This document shows positions 1 through 8,798 of a stretch of 27,023 nt of DNA, piece after piece. A program made the position numbers and the translations under genes. Below the pieces are notes generated by a model that worked only from the letters and a program-made list of their open reading frames with translations, searched no databases and was not told where the DNA came from. The stretch comes from Bimuria novae-zelandiae CBS 107.79 (Eukaryota > Ascomycota > Dothideomycetes > Pleosporales > Didymosphaeriaceae): assembly GCA_010015655.1 (NCBI GenBank), contig ML976710.1, positions 466,581 to 493,603 on the forward strand, given 5' to 3'. The first letter of the stretch is position 1; the number at the start of each line of letters is the position of its first letter.

Positions 1-123
1 AAGCGTCAAAAACGTGTTGTTGGTGCTGTAGATGTTGGGGAGGCCTCAGAGGGCGCATCTGCTGCCCCAACCAAATCTACACGCAGCGGTCGCGACATCA
101 AGCTTCCAGATAGATTTAAATAG
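1..123 (+). CDS. 3' end of a transposase-like ORF (partial)
   Basis: Frame 1 is open from the window edge to TAG at 121-123, giving the last 40 residues of a protein that begins outside the window. The tail is basic and ends in TRSGRDIKLPDRFK. Tails of the form S-G-R-x-I-x-x-P-x-R-F are common at the C-terminus of fungal transposable-element proteins; this is family knowledge, and the exact superfamily cannot be fixed from 40 residues. The sequence just downstream (tandem repeat, AT-rich stretch, hairpins, CTAG) looks like the end of a mobile element, which supports a transposon origin. It could also be the end of an unrelated basic protein. Whether the upstream frame is intact is unknown. 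Confidence 0.45.
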   Translation, partial: KRQKRVVGAVDVGEASEGASAAPTKSTRSGRDIKLPDRFK

Positions 124-235
124 TGCAAATGAATCGCAGCTATCAACTTACTACTCTACAAGAAAATCTCGTGATAATATTAATCGTGGGTGGCTCTACA
201 GCCTTATTTCTAATAGAGCGTTTATGGTGTTGCGC

Positions 236-281
236 GGGCATTACGCGAATCCGGGCATTACGCGAATCCGGGCATTACGCG
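236..281. repeat. 17-bp tandem repeat, about 2.7 copies
   Basis: The unit GGGCATTACGCGAATCC occurs at 236-252 and 253-269, then a partial copy from 270. An 11-bp piece of the same word, GCGCGGGCATT, recurs at 393-403 inside the hairpin region. The repeat sits between the 3' end of the transposase-like ORF and the presumed element end, where subterminal repeats of transposons often lie. Confidence 0.85.
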
Positions 282-300
282 CACGGACACGGTAGCACGT

Positions 301-380
301 AATAGAATTTATAATTTTTATAAAAAATGTATAATAATAAATAATTTTATTATTAAGCTATTATTATTATTAAGCTGTTA
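301..380. other. AT-rich stretch in the element tail
   Basis: About 80 bases are almost wholly A and T, with two direct copies of TATTATTAAGCT. No coding signal is seen. It separates the tandem repeat from the GC-rich hairpin and is probably non-coding element sequence. Confidence 0.6.
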
Positions 381-381
381 G

Positions 382-420
382 GCCCGTGCGTAGCGCGGGC
401 ATTTCTCTGCGAGAAACTAG
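382..420 (+). mobile_element. Helitron-like 3' terminus (two hairpins, then CTAG)
   Basis: A 7-bp stem with a 5-nt loop lies at 382-400 (GCCCGTG, loop CGTAG, CGCGGGC, one G-U pair). It is followed by a 6-bp stem with a 3-nt loop at 402-416 (TTTCTC, TGC, GAGAAA) and immediately by CTAG at 417-420. Helitrons are known to end in a GC-rich hairpin a short way upstream of CTRR. The base after CTAG is C, whereas many Helitrons insert so that a T follows, so the boundary is not certain. Gene-like sequence on the other strand starts right after this point, consistent with an insertion. Confidence 0.45.
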
Positions 421-942
421 CGTTGGGCCCGAGTAGTGGAGACGTGCGGGCTCGGCTGTCCGCACCTCCTTGCAAGATGTTGGGAGTTGCAGGTAAAGGT
501 AGTCGGGGTTCGTCAGGCTGGCTAAGAATCTTGTAGTGTCTTCAACAGCCTCTATCTTGAACTGTGTATTCATCTCGAACAGGCTGAGGTTCATTTGTAC
601 CTTTCTGATGTTGTTGCAAATGTTGGCGTCTCTGGAAAAGTATTCAACGGCTTCGCTCTTCCAATCGTAACTCTGGGATTTGACCAATGCGATTGTTTTG
701 AGCAAGATTGGCCTGCAAAGCTCCCTGAACTGACGATTAATCAGTTACAAGTTCTTCAGCGTCGTTAGCGTGGGTGCATTTCCGTGGCGTTTATTCTCGT
801 GGCCTAGAAGACAATCAACAATGTCTAATAGGATTTCAATGCTGAACGTAGTCAAATACGTCGTGCCCTGATGTATTGGGGATTCCGCAGCGGTAATGAA
901 ATGTGCCTTGCAAAGCTCGCAAAGTTCTGAAATGGACTTACC
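421..942 (-). pseudogene. Broken F-box-like gene fragment
   Basis: One minus-strand frame runs from 942 down to the mobile-element border with a single in-frame TAA at 747-745. Before the stop it reads FSIEILLDIVDCLLGHEN (about 846-793). After it comes LINRQFRELCRPILLKTIAL (744-685) and then about 85 further residues. The pattern I-E-I-L-L-x-I-V followed by L-x-N-R-x-F-R-x-L-C-x-P-x-L-x-K-T-I is that of fungal F-box-like N-termini, where the domain would couple a protein to SCF ubiquitin ligases. No ATG in good position precedes the domain, and the 3' part ends at the element border at 420. The stop splits the domain itself, so a functional F-box protein is unlikely. It is either a truncated pseudogene or, less likely, two exons with a very small intron. 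Confidence 0.55.
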
Positions 943-1189
943 CTAGGTGACTGGTATCACTACACAGGCAACACTTTCCCAAAAGAGCCTAGTATACGCG
1001 ACGATGTCATCGCAGCACCAGTGAGCGCCTCTGGTGCCTGGTTCCCGCCGCCCCGCAGTGGAGCTTTTGTTGCTTAATATTTCCTACTGAGCGAAGGAAC
1101 TATCACCAGAAGCTAAAGTAGATCAGGAGCAACCATTCATAAAAGCGCAGCTTTCCATTTGCCTGCGCGGGCCTCTTCTCCGCGTCGCC
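943..1189. other. Upstream region of the GMC oxidoreductase gene
   Basis: No coding signal is evident. A TATA-like word (TTCATAAAAG) lies at about 1136-1145, some 45-50 bp before the GMC start codon, and is the best promoter candidate. Confidence 0.35.
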
Positions 1190-2974
1190 ATGCTTTCTTT
1201 AATCACGCCCGCACTTGTCCTTATTCTAATGACCCAAGCAGCAGCGAGATCTGACCAAAGGTTCGACTATGTGATCGTCGGTGCAGGTCCCGCTGGGCTC
1301 GTTCTGGCCAACAAGTTGTCCGAAGATCCTTCAACCACAGTGGCTGTAATCGAAGCTGGAGCCGACGAACGGTACAACCCTCTTGTCACCGACGTAGAAG
1401 GCTTATTCGTTGGCCTCGGATCTGCGTTCGACTATGGATACCAAAGCACCCCGCAGAAGTACGCTCTCAATCGGACACTTACCTATTCGGCAGGGAAAGC
1501 GTTAGGAGGCACCACCACGATTAATGGCATGACATATCTGCGTGCTGAGAAGGAGCAGATCGACCAATGGGAAGCACTCGGTAATAGTGGATGGGATTGG
1601 GACAGCATGTTCCAGTATTACCGATCGCAGGAACACTTCCAACCACCGAGTTCAGAGAACGCGGAGAACGGTGCTACGTACGAGAAGAAGCTTCACGGTT
1701 TTGATGCGGAACTCGCTGTCGGTTGGAACAAATATTTCGTTCAACAAGGCATCTTCGACATTCTCAAGAACACAAGCGAGAATATTGGCGTCAGATGGAA
1801 CCGAGATGCGAATGGTGGGAGAATGAGCGGCTTCTCAACGTGGCCTTTCACGCAGAATTCCACGACGAATACAAGGGAAGATTCTGCTAATGCGTTCTAC
1901 TACCCGGTTGCGGAACAGCGAGCGAATCTGAGAATCTTCCTCAATACCACGGCGACGAGGATTATCTGGGCTGACAAATCGGAAGCGGATCAGCCAGTCG
2001 CTGAAGGCGTCAAGATTCTCACCTCAAACAATTCTACCGACTGTCTATACGCCACCGAGGAAGTCATTCTCTCAGCTGGCTCCCTCCGCTCGCCTACACT
2101 CTTAGAACTTTCGGGCGTCGGGAACCCTTCCATCCTTCACGGACTAGGCATTGACACAGTGATTGACCTCCCGGCCGTCGGCGCCAACCTACAAGATCAA
2201 CCTAACAGCGGGATATCTTACACCTCTCCTACGAATTGGACCGGCTACCCTAGCTTCGTTACCTACCTCACGGCCTCTGACCTCTTCGGTTCGGAACTCA
2301 ATGACATTGTCTCGGGCATTCGTGCTAACTGCAGTGATATGGCGCGCACAATAGTCACAGATTTACCACCCAACGAGAGCACGATCGAAAGGGAGGAGAA
2401 GCTTATCGAACTACACCTTGATTTGGCATGGACACTCAACAGTACCGTGCCTCTAGCCGAAATCGTCTGGTTTCCCTACGGCAACGCTATCTCAGTCGCT
2501 TTCTGGGCGCTCCTCCCATTCTCGCGCGGCTCCGTCCACATAAATTCAACGTCACCGACGGAGGACCCAAGCATTAATCCCAACTTCTTCCAATTTCATA
2601 TCGACGTTCTGGTTCAAACAGCGATCGCCTTGAAAATTCGAGAGTATTTCGCCACAGCGCCGCTGTCGGAACACGTCACGGAGGAAGTGGCCCCGGGAAC
2701 TGACGCTGTTCCTTCAGGGGCTGAAATGAGAGACCCTGAATGGTACAAGTGGATCGCGAGCTCTTTCAGTTCGAACTCGCATCCCGTGAGCACTGCAGCT
2801 ATGAGAAGCAGAGAGCTAGGTGGTGTAGTCAATCATGAAGGGAAGGTCTATGGGACGGAAAATGTAAGAGTCGTCGATGCTAGCATTTTTCCAACGCAGA
2901 TCAGCGGTCATCTGAGCGCAAGCATCTACGCATTTGCAGGAAAGATTGCGGATGCGATAAAGCTATCGAAGTAG
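1190..2974 (+). CDS. Secreted GMC oxidoreductase (glucose oxidase/dehydrogenase-like, AA3_2 type)
   Basis: A single-exon 594-residue flavoprotein. Residues 1-20 form a signal peptide. The FAD-binding GAGPAG is at 31-36 after DYVIV, with the acidic end of the second strand at VIEAG. A second FAD contact, GKALGGTTTINGM, is at 102-114. The GMC signature EVILSAGSLRSP lies mid-protein. The C-terminal catalytic pair is His531 (in NSHPVSTAAM) and His574 (in SGHLSA), in the same arrangement as glucose oxidase. Such enzymes oxidise an alcohol or sugar hydroxyl, passing electrons to O2 or another acceptor, usually outside the cell; many N-glycosylation sequons agree. The substrate cannot be read from sequence. 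The first ATG gives the signal peptide and has CGCC before it. A 2OG dioxygenase follows on the same strand 450 bp downstream. Confidence 0.93.
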   Translation: MLSLITPALVLILMTQAAARSDQRFDYVIVGAGPAGLVLANKLSEDPSTTVAVIEAGADERYNPLVTDVEGLFVGLGSAFDYGYQSTPQKYALNRTLTYSAGKALGGTTTINGMTYLRAEKEQIDQWEALGNSGWDWDSMFQYYRSQEHFQPPSSENAENGATYEKKLHGFDAELAVGWNKYFVQQGIFDILKNTSENIGVRWNRDANGGRMSGFSTWPFTQNSTTNTREDSANAFYYPVAEQRANLRIFLNTTATRIIWADKSEADQPVAEGVKILTSNNSTDCLYATEEVILSAGSLRSPTLLELSGVGNPSILHGLGIDTVIDLPAVGANLQDQPNSGISYTSPTNWTGYPSFVTYLTASDLFGSELNDIVSGIRANCSDMARTIVTDLPPNESTIEREEKLIELHLDLAWTLNSTVPLAEIVWFPYGNAISVAFWALLPFSRGSVHINSTSPTEDPSINPNFFQFHIDVLVQTAIALKIREYFATAPLSEHVTEEVAPGTDAVPSGAEMRDPEWYKWIASSFSSNSHPVSTAAMRSRELGGVVNHEGKVYGTENVRVVDASIFPTQISGHLSASIYAFAGKIADAIKLSK

Positions 2975-2978
2975 ATTT

Positions 2979-2984
2979 AATAAA
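2979..2984 (+). terminator. AATAAA polyadenylation signal of the GMC gene
   Basis: A canonical AATAAA begins 5 bp after the stop codon. This is close to the stop but matches the usual signal; the cleavage site cannot be placed. Confidence 0.4.
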
Positions 2985-3424
2985 TCGTTGCTGTCCTTAC
3001 TCATTTGTCCCCATACATTTGCATCGTGTGCTTATTCCAAAAATCTTTACTATTTTGTGCCAAATCCCTTTATAGTGTAGCTATTGTAGTCAGGGCTTTC
3101 TGTGTCGATTGTACGTGTAGGCATGTTCACTTTAACGATATGATAGCACTTTAGCAGTTCATGGTAAGTCTTCTTTTCTGCTAATTTTATCCCCTATTAC
3201 ATTAAAATTTTACGTGACTACTGGCCTATCTTCAGATACATACATCTTGATAGGTCTCAGGTGGGCCCAGGAGCCCCACGGGTTGCAGGGCTTACTCTGT
3301 TTGGTAAGCGCTTTCGAACCCCACTTTACTTTTCTGTCTCACAGTGCTTTCTCAATGCATACGTCTTCTCTTCCACATAACTGCCGAATGTACAATAATT
3401 AATTAAACCTTCTGCTAACTCATA
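2985..3424. other. Intergenic region between the GMC and 2OG dioxygenase genes
   Basis: About 440 bp with no convincing ORF or RNA gene. The last 35 bp before the next ATG are A/T-rich (AATTAATTAAA) and are probably core promoter or leader. Confidence 0.5.
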
Positions 3425-4673
3425 ATGTCTGCGACCACTGTTGAGGCGGGCGTGGCAGAGTCCATCACAAAGCAAGAAGCCCGCTCGACGGCTTATCTCC
3501 AATCTCGGCTCGCAGCAAAAGATACGATCACGGATGCCGACTTCGAAGTCCCCATCATCGATTTATCTCCTTCTTTTTCATCCTCTTTAGAAGACCGACA
3601 GAGCGTTGCATCACAGATTCGAAAGGCGTGCACGACCTCGGGTTTCTTCTACGTCAAGAATCACGGCATTCCCTCGCCTACCCTGCACTCTATATTGAAA
3701 CAAGCAGAGCGCTTTTTCGACCTACCATCATCCAAAAAGGAAGACTTACACATCAAAAAGAGTCGCTACGGGTTTGGATGGGAGCCCAGCGAGTACACTT
3801 CAATAGCAGGTGACGTGGAATCGAAAGAGGGGTTCAATCTTGGCTACGAGGCTGGTTTAGATCGAAGTGGAGGAGATGGGAAATACAGAAATCTGGACGG
3901 AACTCATGATAAAGCAAACTTTTGGCCGAAAGAGGAAGATTTGCCTGGTTTCTACGAGGGCGTTGCGGAATATTACGGTGCTGTAAGTCCGAGAATCGCT
4001 CCAATAGATAAGAAACAGTATTCACATATCCATATTGAGACTGTAAACTGATTCTTGTGGCGCCCGCTAATACGCCTAGGTCCTGGAACTCGCTCGTCAT
4101 CTCTTTCGACTCTTCGCTCTTTCGCTCGACTTGTCCGAAAATCACTTCGATTCTATGATAACGCATCCCGGTGGCATATCGCGCTTGCTGTACTATCCAC
4201 CCCCGAAGAATCCGCAACCCACCAAATCCGACTCACTCCCTGACGGTGAGGAAGTCGGTCTCGGCGCCCATTCCGACTATGAGTGCTTCACTCTTCTGCT
4301 CTCTTCAACGACCCCTGGCCTTGAAATTCTCAAGCCCTCAGGCAAATGGCATATCGCAGATCATGTGCCAGATGCATTCATCGTCAATGTTGCAGACTTC
4401 CTCATGCGATGGACGAACGACCTATACAAATCGACAATTCACCGCGTAGTGAATAGAAGCAACGAAGCCAGGTACAGTGTGCCCTTCTTCTTCTCCATCA
4501 ACTATGAGGAGGTAGTTGAGACGTTGCCAACATGCTTGAAGGAGGGAGAAGAGCCAAAGTATCGGCCCATTGGAGCAGGGGAGTATGTTCTCGAACGACT
4601 GAATGCGACGACGAAGGATGGGGCGGGGTTTTATGGCAACGCCGAAGTCTTCGATAAAGGTCAGGTGGTCTAG
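3425..4673 (+). CDS. 2-oxoglutarate/Fe(II) dioxygenase, isopenicillin N synthase-like
   Basis: Two exons, join(3425..3982,4080..4673), 383 residues. The 97-nt intron opens GTAAGT and closes CTAATACGCCTAG, and the phase is preserved. The N-terminal DIOX_N domain starts at about 42 (VPIIDL) and includes GFFYVKNHGI. The jelly-roll catalytic domain has the iron ligands His250 and Asp252 (GAHSDYE) and His307 (STIHRV), with the 2-oxoglutarate-binding Arg317-x-Ser319 (RYS). All key residues are present, so the enzyme should be active in the cytosol. Relatives hydroxylate, desaturate or cyclise small molecules; the substrate is not deducible. It follows the GMC oxidoreductase in the same orientation, which could mean a shared pathway, though nothing proves co-regulation. 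Without splicing the frame ends at 4051. Confidence 0.93.
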
Positions 4674-5197
4674 AGGTACCTTAGCTCGTGGGACGCGGGT
4701 CACTTGAAACGTATCTCAACTATCGTGGCGAAGAATTAGTACGTTGTATCATCTCACGAGGTGTAACACACAGTGGCCAAACGCCCCACGGCCGTACTAT
4801 GGCGGTAAATATTCGAAATCCTCCACTTCGTCCTTTCTCGAATCGGCTTCCCAGCCACCCTTAGATCCTTGGTCCAACACTAGGCGGAAATGTCGCGCGA
4901 ATGATTTGGCCCCCATGCGCAACAGATAACGCCCGAGGCCCCCGACTAAACTCTAAACGTGGTCAGCATCGCCCGTGCTCAGCCACGCAGGGCGTGGATC
5001 TACTTCATTTCATTCGTCGCACAAGATTTCGCTTGCATCCCGTTTAGTCTGCGGTAATAATAGAGCAGGATCCTGTGCATGGCATGCAATGCGTGCACCG
5101 ACACAATGGGCCTTAAGCTTGCAAATTCCAATCGCCTGGATTGCACAACCGGCAATAGGTCGTGCTGTTCTGTTCTCGCTTTTCTTCAAGATCAAAA
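4674..5197. other. Intergenic region, no gene seen
   Basis: About 520 bp between two genes on the same strand. Short open frames here lack codon structure and family resemblance. A pyrimidine-rich run (TTCTCGCTTTTCTTC) lies just before the next start codon and is typical of fungal leaders. Confidence 0.5.
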
Positions 5198-6037
5198 ATG
5201 TCCAACGCCCCAGAGGTTGCACAGTCACCGATAGGCCTGGAGGTAGATCACTCGACTTCAATGCCATTAACAGCTGCATACGACGCGTCGCAACATCCAT
5301 ATGCGGGACATTACCAACCAGTCCCTTCGAAAGGCGAAGACACACCGTTCGGTGAACAAGAACGGACTGCAACACCAAATACACCAACTATCTGTGGCGT
5401 GCGAAGACCAACCTTCTGGTTAGCAGTGATATTAGCCATAGTAGTAATAGGTGCAGCAGTGGGAGGGGGTGTAGGCGGCTCCCTCGCCGTCGCAAACGCG
5501 AAGTACGTCTCTTCATTGAATGCCCAACTTCGTGTGCCAGGTAGAAACTAATCCAGTGTCAGAGATAAAAGCGACAGCACAGCAACCTCATCACCAGCAC
5601 GCGAAACCGTCACTGTAACCTCAACCGCGGGGACCGTCCCAATACCCACCTCGACCAATGCGCTGTACACGCCCCTGCCGCTCCGGGATACCCCTCGCAT
5701 CGACATCTCGTGCCCACAGTCCCTCTATTCGTCTGACGTAGACAACGCATCCCTCAATAAGCTCTACCAGTACAATTGCCAGGAGAAGAAAGACAGCCCG
5801 AATAGTGATCTGCTTTGGTTTACGGCTTACACATTGCAGGCATGTATCAATGGCTGCAGCACGTTCAACTCGGGGAATAAGACGAATACAAAGTGCGTGG
5901 GCGTGGCGCTTTCGGATGACATTTCGCATCAGGCTGACAGGAACGGGGGCGCAAATTGCTGGTTGAAAATGGATATGAATCCAGATGGGTTTATAGATTC
6001 GCCGAGTGGGACGGTGGCGTGGCTGGTGGATGCATGA
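5198..6037 (+). CDS. Single-pass (type II) membrane protein with a six-cysteine ectodomain
   Basis: Two exons, join(5198..5502,5563..6037), 259 residues. The 60-nt intron runs from GTACGT to GTGTCAG with the branch site ACTAATC and removes an in-frame TAA at 5549. Residues 1-70 form a polar, Pro/Ser/Thr-rich cytoplasmic tail without a signal peptide. Residues 73-97 form one membrane helix ending in a Gly-rich GGGVGG segment. A Ser/Thr/Pro-rich stalk follows (about 107-135), then a C-terminal domain with Cys at 152, 174, 196, 200, 213 and 234. The spacing A-C-x3-C...C-V-G-V...N-C-W-L-K resembles apple/PAN-like disulfide domains of fungal surface proteins; that link is an inference. The start was chosen for AAAATG with purine at -3. 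Function is unknown; a cell-surface or wall-sensing role is possible. Confidence 0.8.
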
Positions 6038-6357
6038 GCGATGTGTGGAAGAGGTTTCTTTGTTTTTTCGTTTGCTGTTGATACCACTTGCTGCGAATTT
6101 ATTGTAACTTTCTGTTGAAGGCTTAGCGATAGGGATCTTGCAAGTCCGAAAATGGTACAGGTCTTTGACAAGCGCTTGAGTGAAGCCCAGCGACAGAGAT
6201 CGTGAGTTCACCCCCGACTTATCGCAGAAACCTGTAACTAATAGTAACAAACAGTACATTCTCCGTTCAAAGTTCGAAAAGTAGATAGTGTTTCGAGCCC
6301 AGTCCTCCACGACCGCCTTTCAAATCGAGCTATATCTTCAAATCCACTGTCCCACGT

Positions 6358-7976
6358 TTAGAGACTATACCTAAATCCCTCCTTCTCCCCATCAACGCCA
6401 CCAGCACCACCACCTTCACCACCCACCCCACCCCTCCCATCCCTCCTCCTATTCCCCTCCACCAACCCCCCATAAAACACACAAGCCGCCACCATCCCCA
6501 TACAACACAACCCCATGCCCGTCCCAAACCCCGTCCGAAACCTCGGCTCCTCGCGCTTCAGAAAAACATTCGTGCCCACAAAAGCGCCCGCGTTTCCAAA
6601 ACACACAATCGCCCCCAGCGCCACGCTCCTCTTATACCCCTTATCCACATTCACAGCAAGCCACACGACGCTGAGCGGCATAGCGAGGTATGCACCGGCC
6701 GTCATGAAGAAGAGCCCCGCGTACCGCCCACCGGGGGCTTTGGGCTGCGCGAGCTCGATGGCGAGGCCCGTGAGGATGGTGCAGAAGCCGAGGAGGGCGA
6801 AGGGGAAGCGGCGGTTTAGCGAGGCGGCGATGTGCGCGAGGGTGATGGAGTACACGGCTGCAACGAGATACACGGGTATAGTGCGGACCTGGGCCCCTGT
6901 AGCTTTGTACTCGATGCCTTTGAGGATGGTGGGTTGGAAGCCGGTGATGGAATTTGCGTTTTCGACGGCACCGATGTACATTATAATGGCGACCCAGATC
7001 TTCCAGTCGCGGAGGTGGGAGAGCATGCGGGAGGGTGTGAGCGGATCGGTGGGTGCTTCGGTGCCGTCTTGTTTGAGGCGGGCGATGAGGAGTTGTTTGT
7101 CGGGTGGGGAGAGGAAGGTGCTGTCTTTTGGAAAGGGGACGATGAAGAAGGTAGAGATGAGGCTGATGAGGACGGTGATGCAACCTTCTATAATAAAGAT
7201 CCTGGGAAGCTGTTAACACCTGTACGATTCCTCGCTCATCAGATCATCAGTGGGACTCACCATCGCCACGCCTGGTATCCAGCCGCGCCGTCCATCTTTT
7301 CGATCAGCGTCGCGATAAACCCGTTCACCGCCCCAGAGCAGATGCCCGCGCTGAAAAAGATAACGTAGCGCTTCAGAAACTCGTTTTTCTTGTAATAGCT
7401 CCCAATAACATATGCTGCACCCGGGACATACGCGCTCTCCGCCATGCCCTCAAGCAGCCGGCACACCACGAGTCCAGCCCAGCTCCTGGTCAATCCGCAT
7501 CCAATAACTGTGATTCCTGTTATTCGTCAGCTCACTCTCCCACTTTTCAATACAACGAAAGCAGCTCTCATCTATAACTTACTTACCCCAACATCCCATC
7601 ATAACCCCCAAGCTCCTCGGCCCATACCTCTTCACCACCACACTCAACGGCACCCCTGCAACAAGATACCCAATATTAAACACAAACACCGCGATATTAT
7701 ACCTATATCGGTTAGCATTAGAAAACAATCATTGGAAGGTGCATACCTCTGCCCCTTCAACTCCAACTCCTCCTCCATGCCCGCAATCTTCGCATTCCCG
7801 ATATTACTCCGATCGATGAAGCAGACCAGGAAGAGCAACCACAGCACAGGTAAGACCCTTAGATCGAGTTTCCTCAGTAGGCGCGCTTCAGCAGTCCTAT
7901 CGAAAGACGCCCCGGTGTCCGTTGCGGCACTGTCTACGGCAACAGACGATTTCTCGACGTCGGGTGTGAGCATCAT
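6358..7976 (-). CDS. MFS permease of the Dal5 (anion:cation symporter) type
   Basis: Four exons, complement(join(6358..7201,7261..7516,7587..7702,7747..7976)), 481 residues. The introns are 44, 70 and 59 nt, all GT-AG with CTAAC or CTGAC-like branch sites, and every junction keeps the family sequence continuous. The ACS-family hallmark FIDRSNIGNAKIAG lies at residues 53-66 at the end of TM1. Further motifs are RLLEGMAESAYVPG and the central loop rich in charged residues before SHLRDWKIW. Twelve membrane helices are expected. The C-terminal tail is unusually Gly-rich. Dal5/Tna1-type carriers import small organic anions such as allantoate, nicotinate or vitamins by proton symport at the plasma membrane; the substrate here is unknown. 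The start is ATG at 7976, with a second in-frame ATG directly after it. It is convergent with the membrane-protein gene. Confidence 0.92.
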
Positions 7977-8798
7977 GTCCGCCTTTCGCGCACTTGGATA
8001 GAACAAAGGGAGGGGAAAGAAAACAGCTGGCTTTATACTATGTGTAACTCGCCCATGGATGTGTTATGTGCTGCATGCATAGCGCTTATGTGACGGACGT
8101 CTAGGGTGTCTACTGTTCACCGTATACTACATACCTTACCCCAACCGGAGCGCCGCGGTGCCACCTGGGCACATCTACCTCGGCGAACATTCGTCCCCAG
8201 TCCTCCCCGAGTATACCCCGCATAATTGTGCAGCCAAATCGCCTGTACGGTGTAAGAAAACGCCCAACTAGCGCTAGCTTAGATTAACCCGTCTACACCT
8301 CCCTCCCCACCGCTTTCTTATGCTCTGCGTGCAATCAAAAGGGAAGTCGGTAACCCTGCAGTCGAACGAACCTACCAATAGAGGGGAATCAATATATTCG
8401 CTACCTAGATTGCACTCACATCAGCCCTGTCGTCCGTCCCTTGCTCTACCACCTTACTCCATCTCCGAAGCGCGAGGCCTGACCATCCGAACCAACGATA
8501 AAAGCACAACCATGCAGGCCCCAAACACTGCGACCGCCCAGCGCCGCAAGATAATCACCCAACACCCAGAACGACTCGTAATGCAACAAGGAAAGCGAGT
8601 ATAAGACAGAGCGGGCTGTAGCCGATATGCATGCATGCTGAACCTGGAAGCCTTGCCCTTGATCGACGAAGACCCTGCAGCACCAACGCCTCGAAGATGC
8701 ATCCCACAGCGCTAGGCCAGAATGTTATAGCCCTATAGACCTGCGATGCTCAGCCTGGACTGCTGTACAGTTCCTGACTCTCTCGGACCACCTCCACG
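7977..8798. other. Intergenic region: MFS promoter side and Gid7-homologue 3' side
   Basis: About 820 bp between two minus-strand genes. A 30-codon + strand ORF starts at 8512 with a good context (ACAACCATGC) and ends at 8604; a GT lies just before its stop, so it might be a first exon, but no continuation is convincing. No family is recognised and I do not call it a gene. Confidence 0.35.

Noticed and set aside
370..705. A 111-residue minus-strand ORF taken as a complete gene
   Set aside because: It starts at TTG, its last residues come from the hairpin region, and the same frame continues upstream across a stop into an F-box-like start; it is better read as part of a broken gene.
3250..3330. 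tRNA-like stretch containing TTCGAACCCC
   Set aside because: The flanking bases cannot form a T-arm or an acceptor stem on either strand, and no A-box is placed correctly.
5621..6310. A 229-residue minus-strand ORF
   Set aside because: It is antisense to exon 2 of the membrane-protein gene, which has splice signals and sensible protein features; the antisense product has none.
6515..7368. Long + strand ORFs over the permease
   Set aside because: They are mirror frames of the last MFS exon; the minus strand carries clear family sequence.
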